A stretch of 46,806 bases of DNA from a virus. Where the stretch lies: the IMG/VR virus record IMGVR_UViG_3300050821_000641, positions 1 through 46,806 of that record. One strand, written 5' to 3'. The position numbers and the translations under genes are program-made. Of this stretch, positions 1 to 9,188 are shown in pieces. Under the pieces are notes generated by a model. The model saw only the letters and a list, made by a program, of their open reading frames with translations. It searched no databases and was not told the origin of the DNA. Numbering within the stretch: the stretch's first letter is position 1; the number at the start of each line of letters is the position of its first letter.

Positions 1-1647
1 TGGAACAACAGCGTTGGCTACCCAGATTGTTTGCGGTGGTCCTACTCCCCACGGGGTTGTGCCGCCGGATACTCCCGTTGTAATACAAACCCACAATGTA
101 GAGGTAGTCGGCTCTACGACGCAGCTAAAGTTGCGATTCGTAGGACTCGACCAACCGGCGTACGGAGTTGTCGGAGCCCATGTTGAAGAGCCTAAGTTAA
201 TCCATGACAAATCTCCGTCCGGAGTGGTTATCTGTCCCGTAGACGTAGACCAGTTGGGGTGACTATAGCTAGCTGCCGATGTTCCGGCTGTCGTAACCAT
301 CTGGGCATAGCTCGTCTGGTTAGTTACCGGCGGGTTGGCCGGTTCAACTATAAAACCACCGTTTCCACCAGCTGGCGGATTTCCGTACGCTGTTGACGGT
401 TGCCAAGATACTACAAGATGGCCTGCTCCCTGCGGCGTTCCTAACCAAACCCAGTTACATCCACCGTCAAAATAATTTCCGGGGCCGGAAGCAAACGGCG
501 GCTTAGTTGAACCTGATGTTGTTGTAGTGTTGCGGCTATTTTCAAAATACGAGTTGGAGTTGACATCATAAATGACAGCCGGATTGGACGCAGTTCCGAA
601 AGAGCCAGCGCCGCCGAACACCGTGTTCGGTGCCCAAGTTCCGATTGGGCCTTTATTTTCCCATGTAATAGAGCCGTCGGTAGTCGATCCGCCCGGTGTC
701 TGATTCCATGCCGGTTGTCCCTTACTTGACGTACCGAACTGTGTCGAATTAGTTCCCGCCGCGTTAACTGAAATTAACTGTTCTGCGTTATTATTAGAAT
801 CTATGATGATTCCCATTGTAGAGAACCATGTCGATGCTTGCCACGATACGGCGGATACCGCAGCCTCTATCGTTGTGACGTTTGGCTGACTTGCAGGCGC
901 GTTTCCGCCCCAACCCCAGACTGTTCCGTTTGTGTTGAGCGGAGTGTATTTCTTGACATCAACTCCGTCTCCCATGTACAGAACGCCCGCGACGGCAACG
1001 AAGTATGTTTGTCCGGCACCGGCACTCTTAGCAAATAGAAGTGTCTTCGACCCATTCTGGTTGTCAACATAGACTGCTCCGGAAGAAATTGCAGCCGCAG
1101 CCGTTGTCTCGGACGTTCCAGCAGTGTTGTTAAGAGTTAACGTTGTCGCGGTAGAAGCTGTACAAATGAATGTTCCGTTGTTGTTAGCGCCGGTAAATCC
1201 GGTAACTACAAACTTCAATCCCACGAAAGCGTTAGATGCTCCGCCGGTGATCGTTCCGTGATAGACAGTTACTCCACCACCCGCGTTATCAACCGATGTC
1301 AAAGCTAGAGAGCCGGTCGAGCCGGTATCAACTATAACCTGAATCGTTCCGTTAATAAGCTGGAAAGAGAACGCACGTAGCGGTGCGGTAGGCCATAACA
1401 CAGCTGAGAACTGAGTTAGTCCGGGACGACGTTGCAAAGTCAAGCGATTTGTAAGTTCGACGTTTGAACCTTGCCATAGCGCATCCGGCCTTCCGCCGTA
1501 GAACTTCGACGTTACGAAGTCGGACGGGTCGTGAAGGGCATTGCGCTGTGTATAGATTCCGGTAAAAGTACGGTCTATAAATATCGGAACGAAATGAGGC
1601 TGCTTCTGCGGCTGTGCGCCATGTTGTTCAAACTGTCCACCGGCCAT
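1..1647 (-). CDS. Tail structural protein, C-terminus beyond window
   Basis: The frame stays open from an ATG at 1647 to the left edge, giving 549 visible residues; the stop lies outside the window. The ATG overlaps the stop of the upstream tail gene (TAATG), which fixes the start and implies translational coupling. The protein is rich in Gly, Thr, Ser and Asn with alternating beta-strand segments, as in tail needle, fibre or stopper proteins. It contains a module (plus-strand 1100-1275) with the core NNGTFICTASTATTLTLNN, which resembles a module in the next gene upstream. It is the last visible member of the tail operon. The exact tail role is not determined. Confidence 0.75.
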   Translation of the reverse strand, partial: MAGGQFEQHGAQPQKQPHFVPIFIDRTFTGIYTQRNALHDPSDFVTSKFYGGRPDALWQGSNVELTNRLTLQRRPGLTQFSAVLWPTAPLRAFSFQLINGTIQVIVDTGSTGSLALTSVDNAGGGVTVYHGTITGGASNAFVGLKFVVTGFTGANNNGTFICTASTATTLTLNNTAGTSETTAAAAISSGAVYVDNQNGSKTLLFAKSAGAGQTYFVAVAGVLYMGDGVDVKKYTPLNTNGTVWGWGGNAPASQPNVTTIEAAVSAVSWQASTWFSTMGIIIDSNNNAEQLISVNAAGTNSTQFGTSSKGQPAWNQTPGGSTTDGSITWENKGPIGTWAPNTVFGGAGSFGTASNPAVIYDVNSNSYFENSRNTTTTSGSTKPPFASGPGNYFDGGCNWVWLGTPQGAGHLVVSWQPSTAYGNPPAGGNGGFIVEPANPPVTNQTSYAQMVTTAGTSAASYSHPNWSTSTGQITTPDGDLSWINLGSSTWAPTTPYAGWSSPTNRNFSCVVEPTTSTLWVCITTGVSGGTTPWGVGPPQTIWVANAVVP

Positions 1648-2585
1648 TATATGCTACGCCCCTGTGTGCCTTGTTGAAGCTTCAAAGTTACTGACTGGCT
1701 TTCTCTCTGGTAGTTCAACCACTGTTGAATGAAAGCGTTCCTCTGCATTTCTGTTAACCCGTCGGCCTTCGCTAGAAACGAAGCGACTCCGCGCTGACGG
1801 TATGTCTGTGATCTTGGGTCGTCCGTTATCGCCAAAGCTTCCGATAGAAACAACCAGTTGTAGATATCACTGTAGTAATCCGGCACCGGAAACCACGAGG
1901 CATTAACAGCGTACGCCGGTATCGTCTCAGCTACACCGGAAGAGTTTGCAACAACTAGAGTCGTAGAAGTACAGCTTACAATTACGAATGTGCCGTTGTT
2001 AAGTGGGTGCGCTAAGAAACCGGATATCAGCGCCGATTGTCCCGCAACAAACAACGACGGTGTGAACGTTCCGGTATACGTTGTGTTAGCGCCGGAAGCG
2101 TTCGCGCAAGACGTGATAGCGTTAGCTGTAAACGGAACAGCGGCCATCTGGTATGTCAAGTTGACCGTATATATTTGGTCGGGAACTTGCATGAACCTAA
2201 TCTTGATGCTCGTGCCCGGAGTGCTTAGAAGAACGGCTACGGCTAACGGTCGAGAGCGCGAATTTGTCGATCCTGTTGTTGCCGATAGCGGAAGATTGTT
2301 GTAGACATCCTTTATTTCGTATATGTTTCCGTTACTGTCTGTGAGAGAGGCCTTCTCTAGATATCCGAAGTCGGTTAGGCTAACGGTGTAGTCTTGTATA
2401 CCCGCCGTGGTCGTTACGCTGCTGTCTTCCTTACGATTCCATGCCCACGCAAGCGGAGCGGATAACAACGAATTTCTAATAAGGGTAGCTGTCGATACCG
2501 CAGGTTCGCCCAAGGTTCCGGCTGAGAGCGGAGAGTATTGTATATATGGCAACGCCCAGTTCATAGAATTTTGAAGATTGTACAT
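1647..2585 (-). CDS. Tail adaptor/tubular-like structural protein
   Basis: A 312-residue protein inside the tail operon; its stop overlaps the next gene's start (TAATG). The N-terminus (MNWALPYIQYSP, then LIRNSLLSAPLAWAWNR) resembles in layout the N-terminus of the 437-aa protein encoded at 3217-4530, so the two may be paralogous tail-tube or head-tail connector proteins. Around residues 165-220 it carries the module LNNGTFVIVSCTSTTLVVAN, shared in pattern with its downstream neighbour. The assignment to a tail adaptor rests on gene order and composition, not on a catalytic motif. Confidence 0.6.
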   Translation of the reverse strand: MYNLQNSMNWALPYIQYSPLSAGTLGEPAVSTATLIRNSLLSAPLAWAWNRKEDSSVTTTAGIQDYTVSLTDFGYLEKASLTDSNGNIYEIKDVYNNLPLSATTGSTNSRSRPLAVAVLLSTPGTSIKIRFMQVPDQIYTVNLTYQMAAVPFTANAITSCANASGANTTYTGTFTPSLFVAGQSALISGFLAHPLNNGTFVIVSCTSTTLVVANSSGVAETIPAYAVNASWFPVPDYYSDIYNWLFLSEALAITDDPRSQTYRQRGVASFLAKADGLTEMQRNAFIQQWLNYQRESQSVTLKLQQGTQGRSI

Positions 2586-2593
2586 CGTTGCTC

Positions 2594-3208
2594 CTAACTC
2601 CCGAAGCGATCATCGTCCGGTTTGTTGCTCTTTCTGTACAGCGCCTTAGCGGTATACCCGCTAGGAGATTTAAATATTCCAACGATTCCGCCGGGCTTAA
2701 TCTTGGCTCCGTTGTGTTCATCCTTGTTTATAAACCGAGAAATTTCTCGAATAACAGACCCGTGGACAATAGCAATAGACGGAGCACCAGCCGACTCGCC
2801 CTTGTGGATAATAGACAGAACTTTAGGATCAACTCGACGCCTAAATTCATCTATGCTTTCTCCGCCGGGAATCTTTTCCTCTGTATGACTCTGGTAATAA
2901 CTCATCTCATCCATGTTCTTATCATTCTTAGGCTGTCCGGTAAACTGACCTACGTCTAGAGAATCTAAATCGTTTGTCGTGCTCGGACGCATATTTCTAC
3001 CAGATAGGATCGGCTGCGCAGTCTCCTGCGCTCTTTTTAAACCGCTGCGAAAAGCGGCGCTGAGTTTCTTACCCTTAAACAACTCAGCAAGCTTTTCTGC
3101 TTGCTTCTTGCCCTCATCGTTCAGACCAATTTGCAATTCGCCTTTAAAGTCAGAGGCCGCGTTTAGATCGGTTTGTCCGTGCCTTACAAAATATGCAACT
3201 ACTTTCAT
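2594..3208 (-). CDS. Histidine phosphatase (phosphoglycerate mutase-like)
   Basis: The start is set at the ATG of MKVVAYFVRHGQTDLN, preceded by GAGG about 8 nt upstream, giving 204 aa; an upstream in-frame extension would overlap the preceding gene. The VRHGQT motif near residues 8-13 is the catalytic RHG signature, and IAIVHGS near residue 150 supplies the second histidine. Family members remove phosphate from small molecules or proteins through a phospho-histidine intermediate. It is oddly placed between two tail genes, which suggests either a virion-associated or a host-modifying enzyme. The substrate is unknown. Confidence 0.85.
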   Translation of the reverse strand: MKVVAYFVRHGQTDLNAASDFKGELQIGLNDEGKKQAEKLAELFKGKKLSAAFRSGLKRAQETAQPILSGRNMRPSTTNDLDSLDVGQFTGQPKNDKNMDEMSYYQSHTEEKIPGGESIDEFRRRVDPKVLSIIHKGESAGAPSIAIVHGSVIREISRFINKDEHNGAKIKPGGIVGIFKSPSGYTAKALYRKSNKPDDDRFGS

Positions 3209-3216
3209 ACTACGCC

Positions 3217-4530
3217 TCAGCCTAAGAATGGATATGCCGGTCCCGGCCATCCGCTAGATGATCGATTAGTGTTATTCCTATAACCACCGCCGCTCATGAC
3301 GCTACGGTCAAGAGTGAATACGTTCTCTTCAAGTTCTCTATCTTGACGAGCGCGAAGATCATTAAGAGATACAAGCCACAATCTCCAAGCATCTTCGAAC
3401 TTCGCCCTGATTTCCTTCAACGGGCTGTATCTGTAAAGCTGAGCTATGACGCCCATTCTGAAATGTGTTTCGTACTCGTCTAGTAGCGGGTATATCGTCT
3501 GTCCAAGACCGGTGAAACGAACAGGCTTCATCTGGCCAACCAACCTGATCTGCCACTCGTTGCCGGTCGTGCTAGGCGCGGGAGAAATACGGAACCCGCT
3601 TCCTTGTGGATCAACTACCGTCCAAACTGTTGTCGCTCCCGTTCCCGAGACCGTAGTTCCCGGCGCTGAGTTAGCAGCTAAAATCGGCGCAGCCGTTCCT
3701 TCCGTTCCATAAGTCGTAAGCAAAAGAAGATTGCCGTTAGCATCCTTGATCTGAGTGATCGGATTCGACGGCATCGAGTTAGGCGCTCCGGTTACTCCGC
3801 CCGCCTGATACGCTCCCGGATTGCTGGTAGCGGTAACAACTACGTTCAAGCCCGATACGCTTACAACCGTAAACGAGCCGTTATATCCGGCTGGAGAAGC
3901 TTGACTGACTACCAGAGTGCTTCCATTTTGTGTTCCGTTAGGAATATAGTTCAAACCGAATGTAATCTGACCACCGGCTGTTGCCGCCCAAGATGCGCCC
4001 GTCAATATAGCGCCTTGCGGATTCGTATATATCGATCCCGGTCCCGGATTGTTTCCAAATGTTCCTGAGCCGGTATCGTTTGCTCCCCACTGTCCGTAAT
4101 ATAGGGTAGAGTTCGGAAACCAGTTAACGACGAACAAGGGAATCTGCGTTCCGAAGTTGTACCACGATCCTGTCTGCTGAGGTAACTGACGACCGACTTC
4201 AACGAATCGATAACACTTCGGCTTAGACGTGTTATTGATGTCGATAGCAACGCCGCGCTCAAGCCACGACAAGCTCGTTACGCTCGACCCATCCGAGTTA
4301 ACAATAGCATAGTCCTGTTGCAAAGAATTCGTATAGAAAAACGGAAGATTAAGCTCGTTCCACTTATGAGGAAAGTTTACCGCGCATATAGCATTCATGA
4401 CATCGTTACAGCACGTCAAGAACGGTTGATTCTGAGAACCACCGGCGTTTAAAGTCGGCTGGCAATCTCCGAACGCATTACAGATATCAAGAATCTGTTG
4501 TAGTGTAACCGTGCTCTGACTGTTAGCCAT
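3217..4530 (-). CDS. Tail adaptor/tubular-like protein, larger paralogue
   Basis: A 437-aa protein whose ATG overlaps the stop of the LamG gene (TAATG). The N-terminus resembles the 312-aa tail protein encoded downstream. The C-terminal third (residues about 330-415) is charged and helical, with MKPVRFTGLGQTIYPLLDEY and RAKFEDAWRLWL, as in head-tail connector or tail-tubular proteins. The middle is a Gly/Thr-rich beta region that includes NGSFTVVSVSGLNVVVTA, similar to modules in its neighbours. Its function is inferred from operon position. Confidence 0.6.
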   Translation of the reverse strand: MANSQSTVTLQQILDICNAFGDCQPTLNAGGSQNQPFLTCCNDVMNAICAVNFPHKWNELNLPFFYTNSLQQDYAIVNSDGSSVTSLSWLERGVAIDINNTSKPKCYRFVEVGRQLPQQTGSWYNFGTQIPLFVVNWFPNSTLYYGQWGANDTGSGTFGNNPGPGSIYTNPQGAILTGASWAATAGGQITFGLNYIPNGTQNGSTLVVSQASPAGYNGSFTVVSVSGLNVVVTATSNPGAYQAGGVTGAPNSMPSNPITQIKDANGNLLLLTTYGTEGTAAPILAANSAPGTTVSGTGATTVWTVVDPQGSGFRISPAPSTTGNEWQIRLVGQMKPVRFTGLGQTIYPLLDEYETHFRMGVIAQLYRYSPLKEIRAKFEDAWRLWLVSLNDLRARQDRELEENVFTLDRSVMSGGGYRNNTNRSSSGWPGPAYPFLG

Positions 4531-5411
4531 TATTCACCCGGCCCGAAAGTTCCCGGAGTTCTAGAGTTCTGAGGATATGTTCCGCAAGCAACCGGCGCTC
4601 CCGCAGTGCGACTGTCTACAGGCGGAATGGCGTGGTTAGAACTTGTTTGAACGTCGTACGTTAAAGTTCCGTTAACGTTCCTGCTCGTTGCGCTACTTGG
4701 TTTCGTAGTACGACAATCTGGTACGCTATAAGGCATAGTTGTCACCGGAGGATTGTTAGAACTGAATGCTGCGTTTGTTATGACACCGACATTACTATTG
4801 CCGCTAACATCGGGCTCGGTAGCTCCTTGATTTGTAAGAAAAGTTAAAGAGTCTACTAGATTGCCCGGAAGAACATTTGTACCAGCGTAATCGGCTGCGA
4901 CTTGAAGAGCCGTAAGAGCCGTATTCCACAGCTTGACACCGGCTATACTTCCGCCGAATATGTCATTTGCTTGTCCGTTGCCTACGTAAAAGTTTCCGCC
5001 AGAGTCGTTAAACTGACTGCCGGTAAGAGCAGTTTGCGATCTATAACTTACTTCAACTCCGTTTTTGTATAGATGAAACTTCTTATCTCCGTTGAAATCA
5101 AACGTCATCACGACGCGCTGCCAGACGTTTAAAACAATCGTATTATCAACAGATGCAGAAAACGCATCAACGGTGTTGTTGAATCCTAAACCTACTAAGG
5201 CGTTGGTTGATGGAGCCTGACTACTAAAGCACATCTCTATTTCAGAGGTGTTTGGGTCTTTACTGGTGATTACAGAATAATTAAGATTCGGGTCTGGACC
5301 GGCGGTAGGAAAAATCCATGCGGCATACGTAAACGCAGCAAGATTATTAATAGATGCCGATGCCGCAATAGCAACAGAACTAGAGGTTCCTTCCGTAAAT
5401 ACTCTGCTCAT
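4530..5411 (-). CDS. LamG-like (concanavalin A-like) domain protein
   Basis: A 293-aa protein. Residues 1-170 have the LamG/laminin-G jelly-roll pattern: FTYAAWIFPT, WQRVVMTFDFNGDKKFHLYK, then NFYVGNGQ and IAGVKLWNTALTA. Such domains bind glycans and occur in phage tail or decoration proteins. The C-terminal 80 residues are Ser/Thr/Asn-rich and unassigned. It lies inside the tail operon, directly upstream of a tail protein with a TAATG overlap. A carbohydrate-binding virion protein is likely; the ligand is unknown. Confidence 0.8.
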   Translation of the reverse strand: MSRVFTEGTSSSVAIAASASINNLAAFTYAAWIFPTAGPDPNLNYSVITSKDPNTSEIEMCFSSQAPSTNALVGLGFNNTVDAFSASVDNTIVLNVWQRVVMTFDFNGDKKFHLYKNGVEVSYRSQTALTGSQFNDSGGNFYVGNGQANDIFGGSIAGVKLWNTALTALQVAADYAGTNVLPGNLVDSLTFLTNQGATEPDVSGNSNVGVITNAAFSSNNPPVTTMPYSVPDCRTTKPSSATSRNVNGTLTYDVQTSSNHAIPPVDSRTAGAPVACGTYPQNSRTPGTFGPGE

Positions 5412-5499
5412 ATAAAATTTCTCCGCAACTAAAACTCAAAAAGATTTGTAAGGATTAGTCGCACATGAGGAAGGTAGAGTGAGGAAAGGATAGCAGTCT

Positions 5500-5532
5500 C
5501 CATAAAATGATCCGGTGTTTTCGGCACACCGG
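5500..5532 (-). terminator. Hairpin, likely intrinsic terminator
   Basis: On the minus strand CCGGTGT pairs with ACACCGG around a 7-nt loop. It is followed by an AT-rich stretch containing TTTT. It lies in the 143-bp gap after the 194-aa gene and before the LamG gene. Confidence 0.55.
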
Positions 5533-5554
5533 AAAGCCGTGGATAGTAGTTGGG

Positions 5555-6139
5555 TTAATCGTTCTCTAGTTGAGCCAGAGCCGCCTGCGGAGTTGCCTGC
5601 ATCGGAATTTCTGAACTCGACGGGGTGTTCGTTGTTTGTTCTAGCATCTTCGATGCTTCGAACCAGCCCATCTTAGTGTGGTTGGCAATCTTCTTGCCGC
5701 GACGTACCAAGAATTCGGCTGTATCGTTAATCTTCCAGATCATCTTGCAAATGAAACATCGAATCTCGTAGTGAGAGTCAATGTATGTGTGAATGTAAAC
5801 GGCATAGTCACGAACCTGACTACGCGGTCCTTTACGTCCACCTTTCAAGTGTGAGCAACGCGCTTGACGAAGCAAGTCCTTCGCCGTATGATCCTGCGAA
5901 TTCTTCTCACGTTGCTTAGCACGAGCTAGACGAGCTTCTTCTTCCTGCTGATCCTTAGCAGCTAAACGAGCTTGCTGCTGAATAAGAATCTGCAAAAGTT
6001 GAGCGTTCATCTGCTCTGCTGCTGTCATTGCCGGTGCCGCTGGAGCCACGGGTGCTTGCGCTACCGGGGCTTCAGTATTTGCTGCTCTCTTCTGTGCTGC
6101 CTCTCTAGCAGCCTCTCTTGGATCGAACGTTTCGTTCAT
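5555..6139 (-). CDS. Unknown protein with Ala/Gln-rich coiled N-half and Cys-containing C-half
   Basis: A 194-aa protein with AGAGGAT about 6 nt before the ATG. Residues 1-90 are Ala/Pro/Gln-rich and then strongly charged and helical (QQQARLAAKDQQEEEARLA), probably coiled coil. Residues 95-160 contain CSHLKGG and RCFICKMIW, which could form a zinc site (C-H...C-x2-C) in a compact domain. It sits downstream of the capsid gene. I do not recognise the family; a DNA- or capsid-binding structural role is only a guess. Confidence 0.6.
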   Translation of the reverse strand: MNETFDPREAAREAAQKRAANTEAPVAQAPVAPAAPAMTAAEQMNAQLLQILIQQQARLAAKDQQEEEARLARAKQREKNSQDHTAKDLLRQARCSHLKGGRKGPRSQVRDYAVYIHTYIDSHYEIRCFICKMIWKINDTAEFLVRRGKKIANHTKMGWFEASKMLEQTTNTPSSSEIPMQATPQAALAQLEND

Positions 6140-6218
6140 CTTATCCTCTATGCCCGCTTACAATTGGGCTGTCCACTCCCCGCGTACTGGCAGGAGTCAT
6201 CTCGAATTAACTGTCGAG

Positions 6219-6860
6219 TCAGTTGTCTCCGTATTCGCTTCCGTTCCAGCCTAGGCCGTTGCGGTAGTTATACAGGGTCTCGCGGTAACGACGGCCATTG
6301 ATACTCTCCGTCGGCTTACCAAATATTTGATGGCACTTCTTCTCTGTCAGAATCTTCTTAGCGATAATTTGTGACAGAACGGTGCGCCAGCCACGGAAAC
6401 GCTCCCCGGCGGGAAGGTCGTGGTGGTCTAATCTCAACAGAGACCATTCGTACATCGCTGGAATCTGTAAATAACAAACGTATAGCGGGTTCGGTCTATC
6501 CGGGCGCATCGCCCAGAGACCTACCGTTTGAGGCATCCCGTTATCCACGGTGAAACAACGGACGCCGTTTTTACGGAGCTTCAAAATGAAGTCTCTCGTT
6601 CCCATCGGGTTGACCTTACGCGCTACGGCGTTGGTCAGGATATGTTGATCTTCCATTTTATAACTGGAGACCATAGCATCTGATTGTTCTTTATCTTCTT
6701 GGAAGCTCTCACGGACGAAATTTTTATAGTCTTCCGGCCACTTCACCCAATTAGGTGTGCCGTTTGCTAGAAGGGCTTTGATAGATTCTTGCGTTGCTTT
6801 GATATTGTGACGACTCGTAATAACGTCTACGTCTGAACCTTGAATCTGAAATTGTCTCAT
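6219..6860 (-). CDS. Unknown virion-region protein
   Basis: A 213-aa protein starting at an ATG preceded by AATAGGAGTAC, nearly the same leader as the 108-aa gene ahead of the scaffold. The sequence is mixed alpha/beta with many aromatic residues in the C-half (YVCYLQIPAMYEWSLL, RETLYNYRNGLGW). It lies directly after the capsid terminator hairpin. Position suggests a head-completion or internal protein, but no family motif is visible. Confidence 0.6.
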   Translation of the reverse strand: MRQFQIQGSDVDVITSRHNIKATQESIKALLANGTPNWVKWPEDYKNFVRESFQEDKEQSDAMVSSYKMEDQHILTNAVARKVNPMGTRDFILKLRKNGVRCFTVDNGMPQTVGLWAMRPDRPNPLYVCYLQIPAMYEWSLLRLDHHDLPAGERFRGWRTVLSQIIAKKILTEKKCHQIFGKPTESINGRRYRETLYNYRNGLGWNGSEYGDN

Positions 6861-6870
6861 TGTACTCCTA

Positions 6871-6915
6871 TTATATTAAAATAAAGGGGCGTGACCTTTA
6901 TTGATCTCGCCCCTT
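6871..6915 (-). terminator. Terminator/attenuator after the major capsid gene
   Basis: On the minus strand AAGGGGCG pairs with CGCCCCTT (8 bp), and the hairpin is followed by TATTTTAATATAAT. It lies between the capsid stop and the ribosome-binding site of the next gene. This probably lowers expression of downstream genes relative to capsid. Confidence 0.8.
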
Positions 6916-6927
6916 GAATTGGTTTGA

Positions 6928-7965
6928 CTACTGGATCGCCGGAACCGAATCAATCCAACGGATACGCTGCGTGTTAGCGCCGATAGCCGGTGGAAGAGTT
7001 ACGGTCTGGTGGAACTTGTACGAGCACCATCCGCCGATTGTTGCTGTCGGATCGAATGATGACATCGGAGCATCTGTCACAACGCGGCAATCAATTGTGC
7101 GCCAGTCTCCGTCGTCCAAATCTGTGTCGCCCGGAACAGCTAGCCATACACCGATCATAGCGTAGTTACCGAATACGTAAGTACGGTATGCTGTGTGGTT
7201 CGTGCTCTGGTAGTTGCTTGTCTTCGTCACAAACGGTGTCTGACGGAAGGCAATGTTTGTACCCGGAAGGATGATCTCCTTCGTCTGGTCGCTGCCTGCC
7301 ATTTCGTCGAACTTCTCGGCGTTTGGAGACTGCTTCCAGAAGTCAACAATCGAGTTGTTAACTGTGGTCGAGTTGTAGATATCACCTAGAACGTTCGGGC
7401 TGATTGCGCCGCAGAAACGTCCCTTCTTGCAAGGCAGAACGTCAATCGAAACAAGTTGCTGCTTCAATTCACGGATCGTTGCCAAGTCAAGCGTGTACGG
7501 AGACGACAACAAAGCACTCTGGTTAACATTGCTGTCAACTGAGCTTGCGCCCGCGCTGTCGGCTACCGAACTGTACAGTTCTGAGATCGACTGTCCAGCC
7601 TGATATCCCAATTCTTGAGCCGAATTTCCAACCAAGTCGTCAATCGACGAAGCGATTGCGAAGGCCGAGAAATTCGTGTAGTTGTTCCATTCGCCCAACT
7701 GCGCCGGGGCGCTGATCTGGGAAACGAATTCTGGAGCACCTACCGTACCGTCTGCGCTCTGCACAGTATCACCACTCAAGGTGTTGTACTGGAAGAACGT
7801 ACGGTTGATACCCATGTGCAATCCCTGCACACGGCGTTCTGCTGCGCTTACGAAAGCGTCAGTTTGTCCCTTTAGGTTCGGGATCAGTTCCTTATCGAAC
7901 AGGACTGCCTGAGCCGTTAGGACGTTTCCTACGTTTGCTGCTGATGGCGATGGACCTGTGCCCAT
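6928..7965 (-). CDS. Major capsid protein, N4 gp56-like/HK97 fold
   Basis: A 345-aa protein preceded by GGGAGAAAGACT and the ATG. It follows the scaffold gene, as expected for a capsid gene, and is followed by a strong terminator. The segment GRFCGAISPNVLGDIYNS resembles the P-domain 'IHPDVAYDL'-type segment of the N4 gp56 capsid family. LTAQAVLFDKELIPNL at the N-terminus and the long spine-like helix (LATIRELKQQLVS) also fit. It builds the icosahedral shell. The role is well supported by order and size; the subfamily is less certain. Confidence 0.85.
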   Translation of the reverse strand: MGTGPSPSAANVGNVLTAQAVLFDKELIPNLKGQTDAFVSAAERRVQGLHMGINRTFFQYNTLSGDTVQSADGTVGAPEFVSQISAPAQLGEWNNYTNFSAFAIASSIDDLVGNSAQELGYQAGQSISELYSSVADSAGASSVDSNVNQSALLSSPYTLDLATIRELKQQLVSIDVLPCKKGRFCGAISPNVLGDIYNSTTVNNSIVDFWKQSPNAEKFDEMAGSDQTKEIILPGTNIAFRQTPFVTKTSNYQSTNHTAYRTYVFGNYAMIGVWLAVPGDTDLDDGDWRTIDCRVVTDAPMSSFDPTATIGGWCSYKFHQTVTLPPAIGANTQRIRWIDSVPAIQ

Positions 7966-7999
7966 AGTCTTTCTCCCACGCTAAATTTGCGATGCGTTA

Positions 8000-9187
8000 T
8001 TACTGGCTAAGAGTGCGCTGACTTAGACCGTTCTTAATCTGTAGCGCATTAACGGCTGCTACAAACTTCGGGTCTTTCATCCTGCGCCTGAATTCTTCTC
8101 TCGGCATGTTGATAACATCATCTTTTGTGAGTCCTTTCGGCTGGCTAGATGGACGCGGCGCTGACTGCGTGCCGGGTACTAGCCCACCGTTGACTCCCGG
8201 ACGTGACGCTGGCGGCGCTGGAGGATTAGGCGCTGCTGGCGGTGCCGGTGGTGCTACTGGCGCTGGTGGAGGCGCGACAGGAGCGGGCGCTACTGGTGCC
8301 GGATTTGCCGGTACTATAGGCGCGGGTGTATCTTTAGGAGCAAGTTGCGACTCTACCGCGATAAGAGCGGCCTCCAAGCTGTTCTCTGTCCACTCAAGTT
8401 GATTATCCTTGATGTAGTCAGATAGAAGTTTGTTGTTCGCTTCGCAGTTATTATAGTCGTGTACATGCTTTGTCAAAAACTTATAAGAAACCTGAGCCTG
8501 ACGAGCGTTTTCAATTGCTTGTTCAGCCTCAAAGAATTTCTTAGCTTCGTCATCTCGACGAATCTTTTCAGCGGCCTTTGCTGCCGCGTCCCGATCTTCA
8601 CTCTTCAAGTCTTCTTGAAGTTGTATAAGCTCTGTATCGGTTAATGTCTGTGGAGGTGGTAATGCTTCCTTCTTCTTTGTAAATGTCTGCTTCTTTACAC
8701 GTTCGCCGTAGCGTACGGCGTGCTCGTGAGCAGCCTGCTGCTTGACAGATAGCTCAAGCCAGTCCTTTGCCTCAAGGTATGTCGGACGACCAATTGGTAA
8801 GCCCGCTTCGTCGCGAGCCTGATAGGTCTTGATAATCTTTATAATATTTCCGCTACTGTCTGTTTCAACAGTTACGCCAGCGGCTTTGTACGCTGCGTCT
8901 TGCGCGGCCTTTGCTGCAACCTTATCAGCTTCAACTTTTGCTGCGGCTGCTTCTGCTGCTACACGCTCTGCTTCTGCATTAGTCGCGTCATCTGGAACAA
9001 CCGGGTCAACTACAGGATCGACGACCGGATCAACTACAGTGTCATCTGTAACAACCGGTTCAACTACTTCGCCGCTCAGAATGGAATTAGCTTCAGCAAG
9101 CTTCGCCGGATCGTGAACGATCTTTTTCAAATCTTCTGTTGACATCTTGAGAAATGATTCTCGTGTCAACGCAGGTGTTGTAGACAT
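8000..9187 (-). CDS. Scaffold protein
   Basis: A 395-aa acidic, low-complexity protein directly upstream of the capsid gene; AGGAGAATAAG precedes the ATG. The N-terminal quarter has a VVDPVVDPVV repeat and an Ala/Glu/Lys-rich helix. The middle (residues about 150-250) is a long charged coiled coil. The C-terminal third is Pro/Ala-rich (about residues 290-350) and ends in a basic helix (EEFRRRMKDPKFVAAVNAL), the usual place for capsid binding in scaffolds. It should be internal to the prohead and leave during maturation. Confidence 0.8.
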   Translation of the reverse strand: MSTTPALTRESFLKMSTEDLKKIVHDPAKLAEANSILSGEVVEPVVTDDTVVDPVVDPVVDPVVPDDATNAEAERVAAEAAAAKVEADKVAAKAAQDAAYKAAGVTVETDSSGNIIKIIKTYQARDEAGLPIGRPTYLEAKDWLELSVKQQAAHEHAVRYGERVKKQTFTKKKEALPPPQTLTDTELIQLQEDLKSEDRDAAAKAAEKIRRDDEAKKFFEAEQAIENARQAQVSYKFLTKHVHDYNNCEANNKLLSDYIKDNQLEWTENSLEAALIAVESQLAPKDTPAPIVPANPAPVAPAPVAPPPAPVAPPAPPAAPNPPAPPASRPGVNGGLVPGTQSAPRPSSQPKGLTKDDVINMPREEFRRRMKDPKFVAAVNALQIKNGLSQRTLSQ

Positions 9188-9188
9188 C

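Noticed and set aside
8106-9142. Plus-strand Gly/Ala-rich frames opposite the scaffold gene
   Set aside because: They mirror the low-complexity Pro/Ala and Asp/Val tracts of the scaffold gene on the minus strand.
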